Assembly: GCF_037646705.1 (NCBI RefSeq)
Contig: NZ_JBBHER010000006.1
Location: forward strand, 248,001-312,000
Direction: 5' to 3'
Source: Pikeienuella litoralis
GTDB lineage: Bacteria > Pseudomonadota > Alphaproteobacteria > Rhodobacterales > Rhodobacteraceae
DNA length: 64,000 bases
The position numbers were made by a program, and so were the translations under genes. Positions 53,646 to 61,679 of the stretch are shown here, piece by piece (the first letter of the stretch is position 1; each line of letters begins with the position of its first letter). Below the pieces are notes generated by a model. It was not told where the DNA came from. It did no database searches and saw only the letters and a list, made by a program, of their open reading frames with translations.

Positions 53646-54110
53646 ATGAACTCCATCGCCCATGATCTTGCGCCGCAGCATCTGCCGTTTTTTATCGTCG
53701 CTCCGGGGGAAACAGATCGTCTTTTCGTCAACATGACCATCGCCATGGTGTTGTTGATTCTGACGCTGGGCAACTTCTATTTCAAATTGCACGCGCTGCC
53801 CGAGCACATGGCCAAGCACGCCAACAGCACGCAGCTGCATCTGATCGGCGTCCTCGCCCTGATCGCGCTGTTCACCCACAACAATGTCTTCTGGATCCTG
53901 GCGTTGCTCATCGCCGCTGTCGAATTGCCCGATTTCAGCGCGCCGTTGAATTCGATCGCGCGGTCCCTGCGGGCGCTGGCGCCGCCAAGCGCGGACGAGC
54001 CGCCTGAAACCGCGCCGGCCGATGAGCCGGAGGAGCCGGAGAAGCCGGTCGCCGCCGCGGAAGAACCTGTCGCGGCCACGCACGGGCGCCTCGAGGAGAA
54101 ACCGCAATGA
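53646..54110 (+). CDS. Small membrane protein paired with HlyD-like gene, unknown
   Basis: 154 residues. Two or three hydrophobic helices (FVNMTIAMVLLILTLGNFYF, HLIGVLALIALFTHNNVFWILALLIAAV) and a C-terminal acidic, Pro/Ala-rich tail (PADEPEEPEKPVAAAEEPVAA). I know no function. It overlaps the HlyD-like gene by 4 bases (ATGA), so the two proteins are likely made in fixed ratio and may form one membrane complex. Confidence 0.7.
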   Translation: MNSIAHDLAPQHLPFFIVAPGETDRLFVNMTIAMVLLILTLGNFYFKLHALPEHMAKHANSTQLHLIGVLALIALFTHNNVFWILALLIAAVELPDFSAPLNSIARSLRALAPPSADEPPETAPADEPEEPEKPVAAAEEPVAATHGRLEEKPQ

Positions 54111-55339
54111 TTGAGCTTCTCCTCTGCTCGCTCGTCACCATCCTGCCGGATTACCTCTACCGCCGTCGGATTCAGGGCAAACGCTGGGGCCAGGAGCTGA
54201 CCCTGTTCAGCATCTGGTACGAGTTGCGCTGGGGGTTGACCGGCTGCGCCGTGCTGACCGTGTCGCTCCTGACCATGATCTTCTATTTCCACCCCTCGAC
54301 GGACCGCGTCACATCGGCCTTCCGCACCGTGACGATCCTGCCGGAAGCCGGCGGGCGGGTCGCGGAAGTGTATATCAAGAACCGGCAGGACGTGGAGGCC
54401 GGCGCGCCGCTGTTCCGCCTCGACGACTCGCTGCCGCGGGCGGCCTACGAGACCTCCAAGGCGCAGATCGCCGAGATCGACGCCGCGATGGTGATGGCGC
54501 AATCCGAGCTCGCCGCCGCCAAAGGCGCGGTCGAACAGGCGCGCAGCGCCCTCAAGGAGGCGACCGAGGAGCTCGATCGCAAGCTCGCGCTGCGCGAGCG
54601 CAATTCCTCGGTCGTGAGCGAACAGGAGGTCACGCGCCTGCAGAACCTCGCCGCGGGCCGGGAAGCCTCCCTGTCCGTGGCCGAATCCAACCGCACGGCG
54701 ATCGAGACCAAGATTTCGACGCTGCTGCCGGCGCAGAAGGCGACCGCGCAATCGGCGCTGGAGCAGGCGCAGGTGGCGCTCGACAAGACGCTGGTCACCG
54801 CCGGCGTCGCCGGCGTCGTCCAGCAGTTCCAGCTCCAGCCCGGAGATTATGTCAGCCCGATCTTGCGGCCGGCGGGCATCCTCGTGCCGAAGGGATCGGG
54901 CGTCGGAGTGTTCCAGGCCGGCTTCGATCAGGTCTCCGCGCAGGTGATCAAGCCGGGCATGGTCGGCGAGATCACGTGCTTTTCCAAACCGTTTTCGATC
55001 ATCCCCGTCGTTGTCACGTCGGTGCAGAGCGTGATCGCCTCGGGGCAGTTCCGGCCCTCCGACACGCTGGTGGACGCGCCGCAATTCGCCCGGCCGGGGA
55101 CGCTGACGGTCGCGATGGAGCCGCTCTATCCCGGCGGCGCCGACGACGTGCCGCCGGGCAGCAAGTGCCTCGCCAACGGCTATTCGAGCTTCCAGGACGA
55201 GCTGGAGGAAGGCGATATCGGCTGGGGCTCATGGATCTTCTACCACGCCGTCGACGCGACGGCGGTCGTGCATGCGGCGGTCATGCGGATTCAGGCGCTG
55301 CTGCTGCCGGTGCGGACGCTGGTCCTCTCGGGCCATTGA
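54107..55339 (+). CDS. HlyD/EmrA-type membrane fusion protein
   Basis: 410 residues. One or two N-terminal membrane helices (about residues 1-15 and 47-65), a split lipoyl motif (ILPEAGGRVAEVYIKNRQDVEAGAPLFRLDD and TAGVAGVVQQFQLQPGDYVSP), and a long coiled coil between (about 115-215, AQIAEIDAAMVMAQSELAAAKGAV...). This is a periplasmic adaptor of an exporter. No ABC or RND inner-membrane pump and no outer-membrane channel lies adjacent. The C-terminal hydrophobic stretch DATAVVHAAVMRIQALLLPVRTLVLS is unusual. Confidence 0.85.
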   Translation: MIELLLCSLVTILPDYLYRRRIQGKRWGQELTLFSIWYELRWGLTGCAVLTVSLLTMIFYFHPSTDRVTSAFRTVTILPEAGGRVAEVYIKNRQDVEAGAPLFRLDDSLPRAAYETSKAQIAEIDAAMVMAQSELAAAKGAVEQARSALKEATEELDRKLALRERNSSVVSEQEVTRLQNLAAGREASLSVAESNRTAIETKISTLLPAQKATAQSALEQAQVALDKTLVTAGVAGVVQQFQLQPGDYVSPILRPAGILVPKGSGVGVFQAGFDQVSAQVIKPGMVGEITCFSKPFSIIPVVVTSVQSVIASGQFRPSDTLVDAPQFARPGTLTVAMEPLYPGGADDVPPGSKCLANGYSSFQDELEEGDIGWGSWIFYHAVDATAVVHAAVMRIQALLLPVRTLVLSGH

Positions 55340-55587
55340 CGCCGCCGGAGGTCTCCACAGCGCCCGGAGCGGGCGTGAGCGGGCCCCCGCATGGGCGATC
55401 TTTCCCCGCCGGCGCCCGCCCCTCGGCGGGTCCGAACGCCGGCGCCGCCCGCCCCGATCGCGCGTTTGCGGAACGGGGTGAAAGTGTTAAAGACATCCGC
55501 CTATCTTCAGCCGCTGCTCGGCGAGAGGGTTTCGGGGCGCGCCGGGCGGATGTGATACGTGGACGCTGGGGACGAGGAAGCTGGTAA

Positions 55588-56928
55588 ATGACCACGAGAA
55601 GCTTGCATCCTCTGATGAAGATCGCGTTGGTTTCGCTTCTGATTCCGGTGCAATTCTATGTCGGATCGTTGCTGCTGACGCCGTCCCGCATCTTCTTTCT
55701 GATCGTCACTCCGTATCTGTTCATTCAGCTTCTGTCGGGGGCCTATGGCCGGCTCCGTCTGTCCGACATCCTGACCTTTCTCTTTTTCATCTGGTTCACG
55801 ATCTCGATGATCGTGAACAACTTCAATCAGGCGCTCACGTTTGTCGGATTGCACGCGACCCTGCTGTTCGGCGGCTATCTGGTCGGGCGCGCGTCGATCC
55901 GTTCGCTGGCCGATTTTCAGGCTTTCGTGCGGTTCTACGTCCTGACGATCGTGTTGATGCTTCCGTTCGCGGTTTATGAATCGATCACGTCACAGTTCGT
56001 CATCGCCGAATTCATCCGCAGCCTGGGCCTGCAAAGCTTCGCGGATGTGAATTACGAGCGCCGCCTCGGGCTCGACCGGGCGCAGGTCGTTTTCACGCAC
56101 CCGATCCACTTCGGGCTCTATTGCTCACTGGGGTTCGCGCTCTATTTCGTGACCTTCCGGCGCAGCATCTCCCTCCTGCGCCGCGCCCTGGTCTCCGGCC
56201 TTGTCGCCTTCACGGCGTTCTTCTCGGTCTCGTCCGGCGCGGTTCTGGCGCTGGTGATACAGATGGCCCTGATCGGTTACGATCACATGTTTCGCAACAT
56301 GAAGAACAAATGGCTGCGCCTGATCGGATGCGGCGTCGCCCTGTATGTGATCCTCGATCTGCTTTCGGACCGGCCCGCCTATCTTGCGATCATCACACGC
56401 GTCTCTCTGAACGTGGGCACGGCGTATTATCGCCAGAACCTTCTGGAATACGGCCTGGCGCAGATTGCGCGGACGCCGATATTCGGCGTCGGCTACAACC
56501 GGTGGGAACTCCCGCACTGGATGAGCGACAGCATCGACAATTTCTGGCTGATGACGGCGCTGGTGTACGGCGTGCCGGCCTTCGTCTTCTTCGCGGGCCT
56601 TTTCTTGAACATCATGTTCCGCGCCGCGCGTCACGCCCGTCCGGGCGGCCAGCTTCATGACGCGCGGGTCGCTTACAACATCATGCTGGTGAGCATCTCC
56701 TTCACCCTCGCGACGGTGGCGATCTGGGGCGAGCTCCTGTCCGTCGCCTTCATGATTTTCGGCGCCTCGGGCTTCTTCTTCGATGTCGCGGATGAGGAGA
56801 CGGCGAAGGCCGCGCCTCCCGCCCCGGCCAGGCGGCGCGCCGTCATCGGAGACATGAGCCCGGAGAGCGAAGCGGCGGCGCGGGAGGGCGGCGCGCCGAC
56901 CGCCGCGAAAAAGCGAACCGTCCTCTAG
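55588..56928 (+). CDS. O-antigen ligase/polymerase-like membrane protein
   Basis: 446 residues with about 10-12 predicted hydrophobic segments (LHPLMKIALVSLLIPVQFYVGSLLL onward) and a large periplasmic loop around residues 275-315, the architecture of Wzy/WaaL/EpsE-type proteins. ATG has GAGGAAG upstream. It could polymerise or ligate polysaccharide repeats, but the sequence-level match is to a fold class, not to a defined enzyme. The codon use is less GC-biased than its neighbours, suggesting transfer. The C-terminal tail is cytoplasmic and Ala-rich. Confidence 0.72.
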   Translation: MTTRSLHPLMKIALVSLLIPVQFYVGSLLLTPSRIFFLIVTPYLFIQLLSGAYGRLRLSDILTFLFFIWFTISMIVNNFNQALTFVGLHATLLFGGYLVGRASIRSLADFQAFVRFYVLTIVLMLPFAVYESITSQFVIAEFIRSLGLQSFADVNYERRLGLDRAQVVFTHPIHFGLYCSLGFALYFVTFRRSISLLRRALVSGLVAFTAFFSVSSGAVLALVIQMALIGYDHMFRNMKNKWLRLIGCGVALYVILDLLSDRPAYLAIITRVSLNVGTAYYRQNLLEYGLAQIARTPIFGVGYNRWELPHWMSDSIDNFWLMTALVYGVPAFVFFAGLFLNIMFRAARHARPGGQLHDARVAYNIMLVSISFTLATVAIWGELLSVAFMIFGASGFFFDVADEETAKAAPPAPARRRAVIGDMSPESEAAAREGGAPTAAKKRTVL

Positions 56929-56974
56929 GCGAAGGCGTGGCGGCCGGGCGCGCCCGTCTTTCGGCCCGCGGCCT

Positions 56975-57466
56975 TCAGGCCGCGTCCGGCGGGACCGGCC
57001 GCGCGGCGTCGCCGTCCGGCGCCGGCTCGCCCCGTTCGATCAGGACGCCCCAGGCCGAGGTCATGATGTTCCGGCGGATCACCCGCGCGGGGTTCCCGAC
57101 GGCGATGCTCCGCGGCGGAATGTCCGTCGCCACCAGGCTGCCGGCGCCGATGATGCAGTTGTCCCCGATGGTCACGCCCGGCATCACGACGGAATGGCAG
57201 CCTATGAAACAATTATCGCCGATCACCGTATCAAAATGCGTTCTTCTGCACATGTCGTGAGATAATATGGCGCATCCGAACGTCACATAGGAATATTCGC
57301 CTATGTTGATCCCCTTTGGGTTCGTCTTGTCGAGCTTCGCCTGAGACGAAATCTTCGTCCCCGCGCCGATATTCATTCCCCAGACTTTTCGGTAGTACAG
57401 GCTTATGAGCTTCGTGAGGATTCGGCTTAGCCGCGTTCTGATCGCTCTCGGGGTGAAAAGGCTCAT
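56975..57466 (-). CDS. Left-handed beta-helix (hexapeptide) acyltransferase
   Basis: 163 residues. Repeated hexapeptides with Ile/Val at turns (NIGEYSYVTFGCAILSHDM, VIGDNCFIGCHSVVMPGVTIGDNCIIGAGSLVATDIPPRSIAVGNPARVI) form the LbH fold; His in SHD is the likely catalytic His. It acetylates or acylates a sugar or small molecule. It is clearly a paralogue of the gene at 57842 (same WGMxIG, KLDKTNPKG, SHD and IGDNCII blocks) in opposite orientation. It ends facing the polymerase-like gene. Confidence 0.85.
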   Translation of the reverse strand: MSLFTPRAIRTRLSRILTKLISLYYRKVWGMNIGAGTKISSQAKLDKTNPKGINIGEYSYVTFGCAILSHDMCRRTHFDTVIGDNCFIGCHSVVMPGVTIGDNCIIGAGSLVATDIPPRSIAVGNPARVIRRNIMTSAWGVLIERGEPAPDGDAARPVPPDAA

Positions 57467-57841
57467 GTCGCTCTCGGTGGCGGAGTGGAAGATGAGTCAG
57501 GGCGGCCGTCCGCCCATCGCGGTTGATCAGGAAGCGCCGAGTCTAGATTGGCGCAGAGCGTCCGACAACCGCCATTTCCCTTCGGTTTCAGACAGTACGC
57601 TCGCGGATCGCATCCCGCAAAGCAGAGCGCCGTCAGACGACACGACGCAAACTCGAACACGTAATCGCGCATATCTGAAACGATTCAGCGCCCATATCGC
57701 ATAGAGGTAGTTCACCTTACGTAAATACTCGCTTTACGGTAGTATAAATATACAATAGATTCCCATTTTCTTTCGCCTTGAACATTCATATGAAATATCC
57801 TATTTTAATAATGCTAGGTTATTCATGTGAGGTGAATTAAA
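57467..57841. other. AT-rich divergent intergenic region
   Basis: 375 bases between two divergent acyltransferase genes. From about 57700 the base composition falls sharply to AT-rich, unlike the rest of the window. It holds a plausible promoter (57778-57806) for the plus-strand genes. The GC-rich half to 57700 contains no gene; apparent frames there lack family features. No IS ends or tRNA remnant are visible. Confidence 0.5.
57778..57806 (+). promoter_or_regulatory. Candidate promoter for the acyltransferase-ACP-GNAT-ligase operon
   Basis: TTGAAC (57778-57783), 17-base spacer, TATTTT (57801-57806), in an AT-rich stretch 36 bases upstream of the first start codon. Ribosome-binding GAGGTGA follows at 57829-57835. 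Match is good by eye; not tested. Confidence 0.55.
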
Positions 57842-58288
57842 TTGGCGATTCCAACCTTAGCGAGAATTCGCACTCTTGTTCGAAATCATGTCATCAAAGG
57901 TAGATTGTGGGTTTTTCGCACCGTATGGGGCATGGACATCGGCGAAGATGTGCGCATCGCCATGAGCGCCAAACTCGACAAGACCAATCCGAAAGGCATG
58001 CATATCGGCGATTTTACCGGCATCGGACCGGGCACGCTCATTCTCTCCCATGATTTTGTCGGCTCCAGGCACGCCGACACCTGGATCGGGAAGAACTGCC
58101 ATCTTGGGGCCAAGGTCGTCGTGGTCGCAGGAGTCCGCATCGGAGACAATTGCATCATCGCGCCCCTCAGCCTCGTGATGCGCGATATTCCCTCCGGCTC
58201 GCTTGCGGCCGGCAACCCCGCCCGCGTCATCGAAAAGGGTCTGACGCTGGGACCATGGGGCATCCGCAACTGGGATGGCAAGAAATGA
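57842..58288 (+). CDS. Left-handed beta-helix acyltransferase (paralogue of 56975-57466)
   Basis: 148 residues from TTG at 57842, preceded by GAGGTGA six bases upstream. Hexapeptide repeats (HIGDFTGIGPGTLILSHDFV, WIGKNCHLGAKVVVVAGVRIGDNCIIAPLSLVMRDIPSGSLAAGNPARVI), SHD catalytic His. It is first of a coupled run into an ACP gene (ATGA overlap), so its acyl donor may be the carrier-bound group made by the neighbours rather than acetyl-CoA. Confidence 0.85.
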   Translation: MAIPTLARIRTLVRNHVIKGRLWVFRTVWGMDIGEDVRIAMSAKLDKTNPKGMHIGDFTGIGPGTLILSHDFVGSRHADTWIGKNCHLGAKVVVVAGVRIGDNCIIAPLSLVMRDIPSGSLAAGNPARVIEKGLTLGPWGIRNWDGKK

Positions 58289-58575
58289 TCGACCGAAGAA
58301 ACGATGAGCCGCTGGAGGATCGCATGGCGAACGAGATGAGCGCCGCCGAGGGGTTGAGAGGGATCTTCGCAGATGAACTCGCGATGGACCCGGCGCTGGT
58401 GACGGACGATCTGCAATACAACGTCGCGCCCGAATGGGATTCCGCGGCGCATATGTATCTGGTTGCGGCGATCGAAGAGAAATACGACATCGCCATTCCC
58501 GATGACGAAGTGGCCGGGATGACCACCTTCCCGGCGGTGGTCAGGATCGTCTCCCGGTTGATCGGCTCAAGATGA
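58285..58575 (+). CDS. Acyl carrier protein
   Basis: 96 residues from the overlapping ATG at 58285; an ATG at 58324 with GGAGGA upstream would give 83 residues and fits the ACP fold better. Phosphopantetheine site: EWDSAAHMYLVAAIEEKYDI (Ser in DSAA). Acidic, as carrier proteins are. It ends in ATGA overlap with the GNAT gene. The partner adenylating enzyme is two genes away. Confidence 0.88.
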   Translation: MIDRRNDEPLEDRMANEMSAAEGLRGIFADELAMDPALVTDDLQYNVAPEWDSAAHMYLVAAIEEKYDIAIPDDEVAGMTTFPAVVRIVSRLIGSR

Positions 58576-59072
58576 ACGCCGCGCCAGAGGCCGGCCCGGC
58601 GCGCTCCGCCGGGATCCGCGCCGCGGAGGAGGCGGATATCGACCGCCTCCTCTCGCTCCGCCGCGCCTTCTTTCAGACGCAGGTCGAGGCCGGTCTGCTG
58701 GATATCCCCGTCGACCCGGCCGCCAGCTTGGAGAAATCGACGGCGCGGATGATCGGGAACCGCCGCCAGTTCTGTTTCGTCGCAACCCGCTCCGGAGAGG
58801 TCGAAGGCTATCTCCTGGCGCAACTTCGCATCGCGCCGGGAATGACCAGAACCTCCATCGGCTCCATCGAGGAGATATACGTCTCCCCCGCTCTCCGTGG
58901 AGCCGGGGCGGCGGCGCGCCTGCTGGAGAGCGCCCTCGGCGCGCTCAACGAGGCGGGCGCCGAGCGCCTTCAGGCCCGTGTGCTCGCGGAGAATGAGGCC
59001 GCCCGCGCGTTCTGGCGCAAATCCGGCTTCCTCGACAACGTCGTCATTCTTGAGCGGAGCGACCGGGAATGA
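58572..59072 (+). CDS. GNAT acetyltransferase-fold protein
   Basis: 166 residues with the GNAT motif A EEIYVSPALRGAGAAARLLESAL (R-G-x-G-x-A, about residues 101-119) and the C-terminal AENEAARAFWRKSGF. It could transfer an acyl group from CoA or, in this context, from the carrier protein to an amine. Overlaps both neighbours by 4 bases. Substrate unknown. Confidence 0.85.
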   Translation: MNAAPEAGPARSAGIRAAEEADIDRLLSLRRAFFQTQVEAGLLDIPVDPAASLEKSTARMIGNRRQFCFVATRSGEVEGYLLAQLRIAPGMTRTSIGSIEEIYVSPALRGAGAAARLLESALGALNEAGAERLQARVLAENEAARAFWRKSGFLDNVVILERSDRE

Positions 59073-60559
59073 GCGACTTTCGGGATCGTCTTCTCGCCTC
59101 GGCCGAGCGTCACGCCGGGCGGCCCGCGCTCTGGGCCGACGGCGCGGAGTTGACCTATGACGCGCTCTTCAGCCGCGCGCGGCGCCTCGCCGAGGCCATG
59201 GATGCGCGCCTCGCGCCGGGCGGCGCCATCGGCATTCATGGCCAGCGCGACCTCGCGTCGCTGACCGGAGTTCTCGCCGTGGCGCTCTCCGGCCGGCGGT
59301 ATCTGCCGCTCAATCCCATTCTGCCCAGACAGCGCCTCGAAGACATCTGCCGGCTGGAAAGGCCGCGCGCCATCATCGCCGCGCCGGAGACGCTGGCGGG
59401 CGGGCGCGAGCTGATGGCGGCGCTCCCCGGCGACGTTCTGCTCCTCAGCGACGAGGGCGAGGTCGCGGCGCATGGCGGCGCGCCGAACGCGCCCGCTCCG
59501 GATGAGAGCGGCGATCAGGCGCTCTACACCCTGTTCACCTCAGGGACGACCGGAGCCCCCAAGGGCGTCCGCGTGCTCGACGCGAATGTCGGCGCCTATA
59601 TCGACGGCGTCGCGCCGATCGCCGATCTGACGCCGGAAGATCGCGCGACGCATTTTTTCGATCTCTCGTTCGATCTATCCGCCCACGACATCTTCGTCAC
59701 CTTCCTCGCCGGCGCCCAACTCAACATAGCGCCGCGCGAGCGGAACATGGAGATCGTCGAATTCATCGCCGAGCGGCGCATCACCAGCTGGTTCTCGGTG
59801 CCGTCGCTGGCGGCGTTCTGCGGGCGGCTGGGCCAACTCGAACCCGGCGCGCTCGGCGGGCTCCGAACCGCGCTTTTCTGCGGCGAGCCGTTGCCGGTGG
59901 CGCTGGCGCGGCGTTTCGCGGCGGCGGCGCCGGGCGCCCGGCTCTGGAACACCTACGGGCCGACCGAGGCGACGATCGCCTTCACCGCCTACGAGTTCAC
60001 GCCGCCGGACCGGCTCGACGGGCTGACCGTCGTTCCTCTCGGCGCGCCGATCGGCGATCAGCGCTGCGCCATCGACGGCGGCGGAGAAGCCGGCGAGCTG
60101 CTTCTCGGCGGCTCGCAGGTGACGCCGGGATACGTCAACAATCCGGAATTGAACGAGACCCGGTTTTTCACCGACGAGGACGGCGTGCGCTTCTATCGCT
60201 CCGGCGATCTCGTCACCCGGAGCGCGGAGCACGGCTATCTCTTCAACGGCCGGATCGACGATCAGGTGAAGATCAACGGATACCGTGTCGAACTTCTGGA
60301 GATCGACGCGGTCTGCCGCGACGTCTCCGGCGCGCTTGAGGTCGCCGCCATTCCGTGGCCGTCCGCCGCCCCCGACCATGTCGTCGCCTTCGTGGTCGGC
60401 TCCGAGACGCCGGCGAGCGAGATCCGCCGGAAGTGCCGGCGGTTTCTGCCCGCCTACATGACGCCGCGAAAGATCATCGCGCTCGACTGCATGCCGACGA
60501 CGCCGAGCGGGAAGATAGACCGGAAGGCGCTCGCCCGCACGCTGACGAAGCCCGCGTAG
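59069..60559 (+). CDS. Stand-alone amino-acid-type adenylating enzyme (DltA/NRPS A-domain-like)
   Basis: 496 residues. ANL-superfamily motifs in order: A3 LFTSGTTGAPKGV, A4 HFFDLSFDLSAHDIF with an Asp after FDLS as in enzymes that activate alpha-amino acids, A5 NTYGPTEATI, A7 YRSGDLV, A8 GRIDDQVKINGYRVELLEID, A10 PTTPSGKIDRKAL with the catalytic Lys. It lacks a fused carrier domain; the ACP two genes upstream is the natural acceptor. It is closer in form to D-alanine:carrier ligase DltA than to acetyl-CoA synthetase, but the substrate is not determined. Confidence 0.83.
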   Translation: MSDFRDRLLASAERHAGRPALWADGAELTYDALFSRARRLAEAMDARLAPGGAIGIHGQRDLASLTGVLAVALSGRRYLPLNPILPRQRLEDICRLERPRAIIAAPETLAGGRELMAALPGDVLLLSDEGEVAAHGGAPNAPAPDESGDQALYTLFTSGTTGAPKGVRVLDANVGAYIDGVAPIADLTPEDRATHFFDLSFDLSAHDIFVTFLAGAQLNIAPRERNMEIVEFIAERRITSWFSVPSLAAFCGRLGQLEPGALGGLRTALFCGEPLPVALARRFAAAAPGARLWNTYGPTEATIAFTAYEFTPPDRLDGLTVVPLGAPIGDQRCAIDGGGEAGELLLGGSQVTPGYVNNPELNETRFFTDEDGVRFYRSGDLVTRSAEHGYLFNGRIDDQVKINGYRVELLEIDAVCRDVSGALEVAAIPWPSAAPDHVVAFVVGSETPASEIRRKCRRFLPAYMTPRKIIALDCMPTTPSGKIDRKALARTLTKPA

Positions 60560-60821
60560 CCGCGCCGCGCGCTCCCCCCGGCGCGCGCGCGTCATGCGTT
60601 GACATCCGCGCCCTCGCGGCGAATTCTGACTTTCAGAAACCGATCATCGCCGCCCGGACCATGGGGCGGCGCTCCGAGGCATGCGGCGTGAAGCAGAGCG
60701 CCGCGCCCGAACGCCCGGAGGCCGCGCCGGCCCTGAACGGCCTAGGCCCACGCCGATCGGCCGCGGTGGATCCCGGCGCGGATCCACGTTCCGAAGACGC
60801 CCGATCAGGCAGGAGACGACC

Positions 60822-61622
60822 ATGAAACTCACCGATGACCAGCTGAAGCGGTTCGACGAAGAGGGCTGGATCTTCCTGCCCGAATGTTTCTCTCCCGAGG
60901 AGGTCGCGGTGCTGCGCGAAGAGGGCGAGAAGATCTACGCGGAGGAGCGCGAGGAGGTCTGGCGCGAGACCTCCGGCGCGCCGCGCACGGCGTTCGCGGC
61001 GCATCTCTACAGCGAGGCGTTCGGCGTCGTCGGCCGTCACCCGCGGCTGATCGAGCCGATCGAACAGGTGTTCGGCGAGAAGGTCTACATGCATCAGTAC
61101 AAGGTGAACGCGAAGGCGAAGTTCGCCGGCGACGTATGGCAATGGCACCAGGATTACGGCACCTGGCGGCGGGACGACGGCATGCCCGAACCTCGGGCGA
61201 TGAACATCTCGATCTTCCTCGACGAGGTGTTCCCGTTCAACGGGCCGCTGATGCTGATCCCGAAGAGCCACAGGCACGGCGTGCTCGACGCCGGCCACGA
61301 CACCTCGACCACGAGCTATCCGCTCTGGACGCTCGACAACGACACGGTGGAGAGGCTTGTCGACGAGGGCGGCCTCGTCGCGCCGACCGGCAAGGCGGGC
61401 GGCGTCCTGATGTTCCACGGCAATCTCGTCCATGGCTCATCGGGGAACATCACGCCGTTCCCGCGCAAGATCGTCTATCTGACGCTGAACGCCGTCTCGA
61501 ACCACATCCGCACACCCACGCGCCCGGAATGGATCGCGCATCGGGACTTCACGCCGATCGAAGCCTGCGCCGACGACGCGCTGGCGGACTACGCGCGCCG
61601 ACACGCCCGGGCCGCGGAATAG
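60822..61622 (+). CDS. Phytanoyl-CoA-dioxygenase-family enzyme, EctD-like subgroup
   Basis: 266 residues from ATG at 60822 (AGGAGA upstream). Fe(II)/2-oxoglutarate ligands: WQWHQDYGTW (His, Asp), VHGSSGNITPFPRK (His, and Arg for 2-oxoglutarate). The motif W-H-Q-D-Y-G-T-W-x-x-D-D-G-M-P resembles the ectoine hydroxylase signature W-H-S-D-F-E-T-W-H-x-E-D-G but differs at several positions, and the protein is about 30 residues shorter. It sits beside ectAB but 262 bases after the adenylating enzyme. Either a diverged ectoine hydroxylase or a dioxygenase for another substrate. Confidence 0.78.
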   Translation: MKLTDDQLKRFDEEGWIFLPECFSPEEVAVLREEGEKIYAEEREEVWRETSGAPRTAFAAHLYSEAFGVVGRHPRLIEPIEQVFGEKVYMHQYKVNAKAKFAGDVWQWHQDYGTWRRDDGMPEPRAMNISIFLDEVFPFNGPLMLIPKSHRHGVLDAGHDTSTTSYPLWTLDNDTVERLVDEGGLVAPTGKAGGVLMFHGNLVHGSSGNITPFPRKIVYLTLNAVSNHIRTPTRPEWIAHRDFTPIEACADDALADYARRHARAAE

Positions 61623-61679
61623 AATAGGCGCCGGCCCCGGATAGCGCGGGGCTCCGCCGCGCCGGCCGGATCCTCGCCG

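Noticed and set aside
57405..57715. Small open frames in the gap between the two acyltransferase genes
   Set aside because: No ribosome-binding site, no family signal, and they lie in a region whose composition changes midway.
60822..61622. Straight assignment as ectD
   Set aside because: Although motif-similar and next to ectAB, several residues of the ectoine hydroxylase signature differ and the N-terminal segment is absent.
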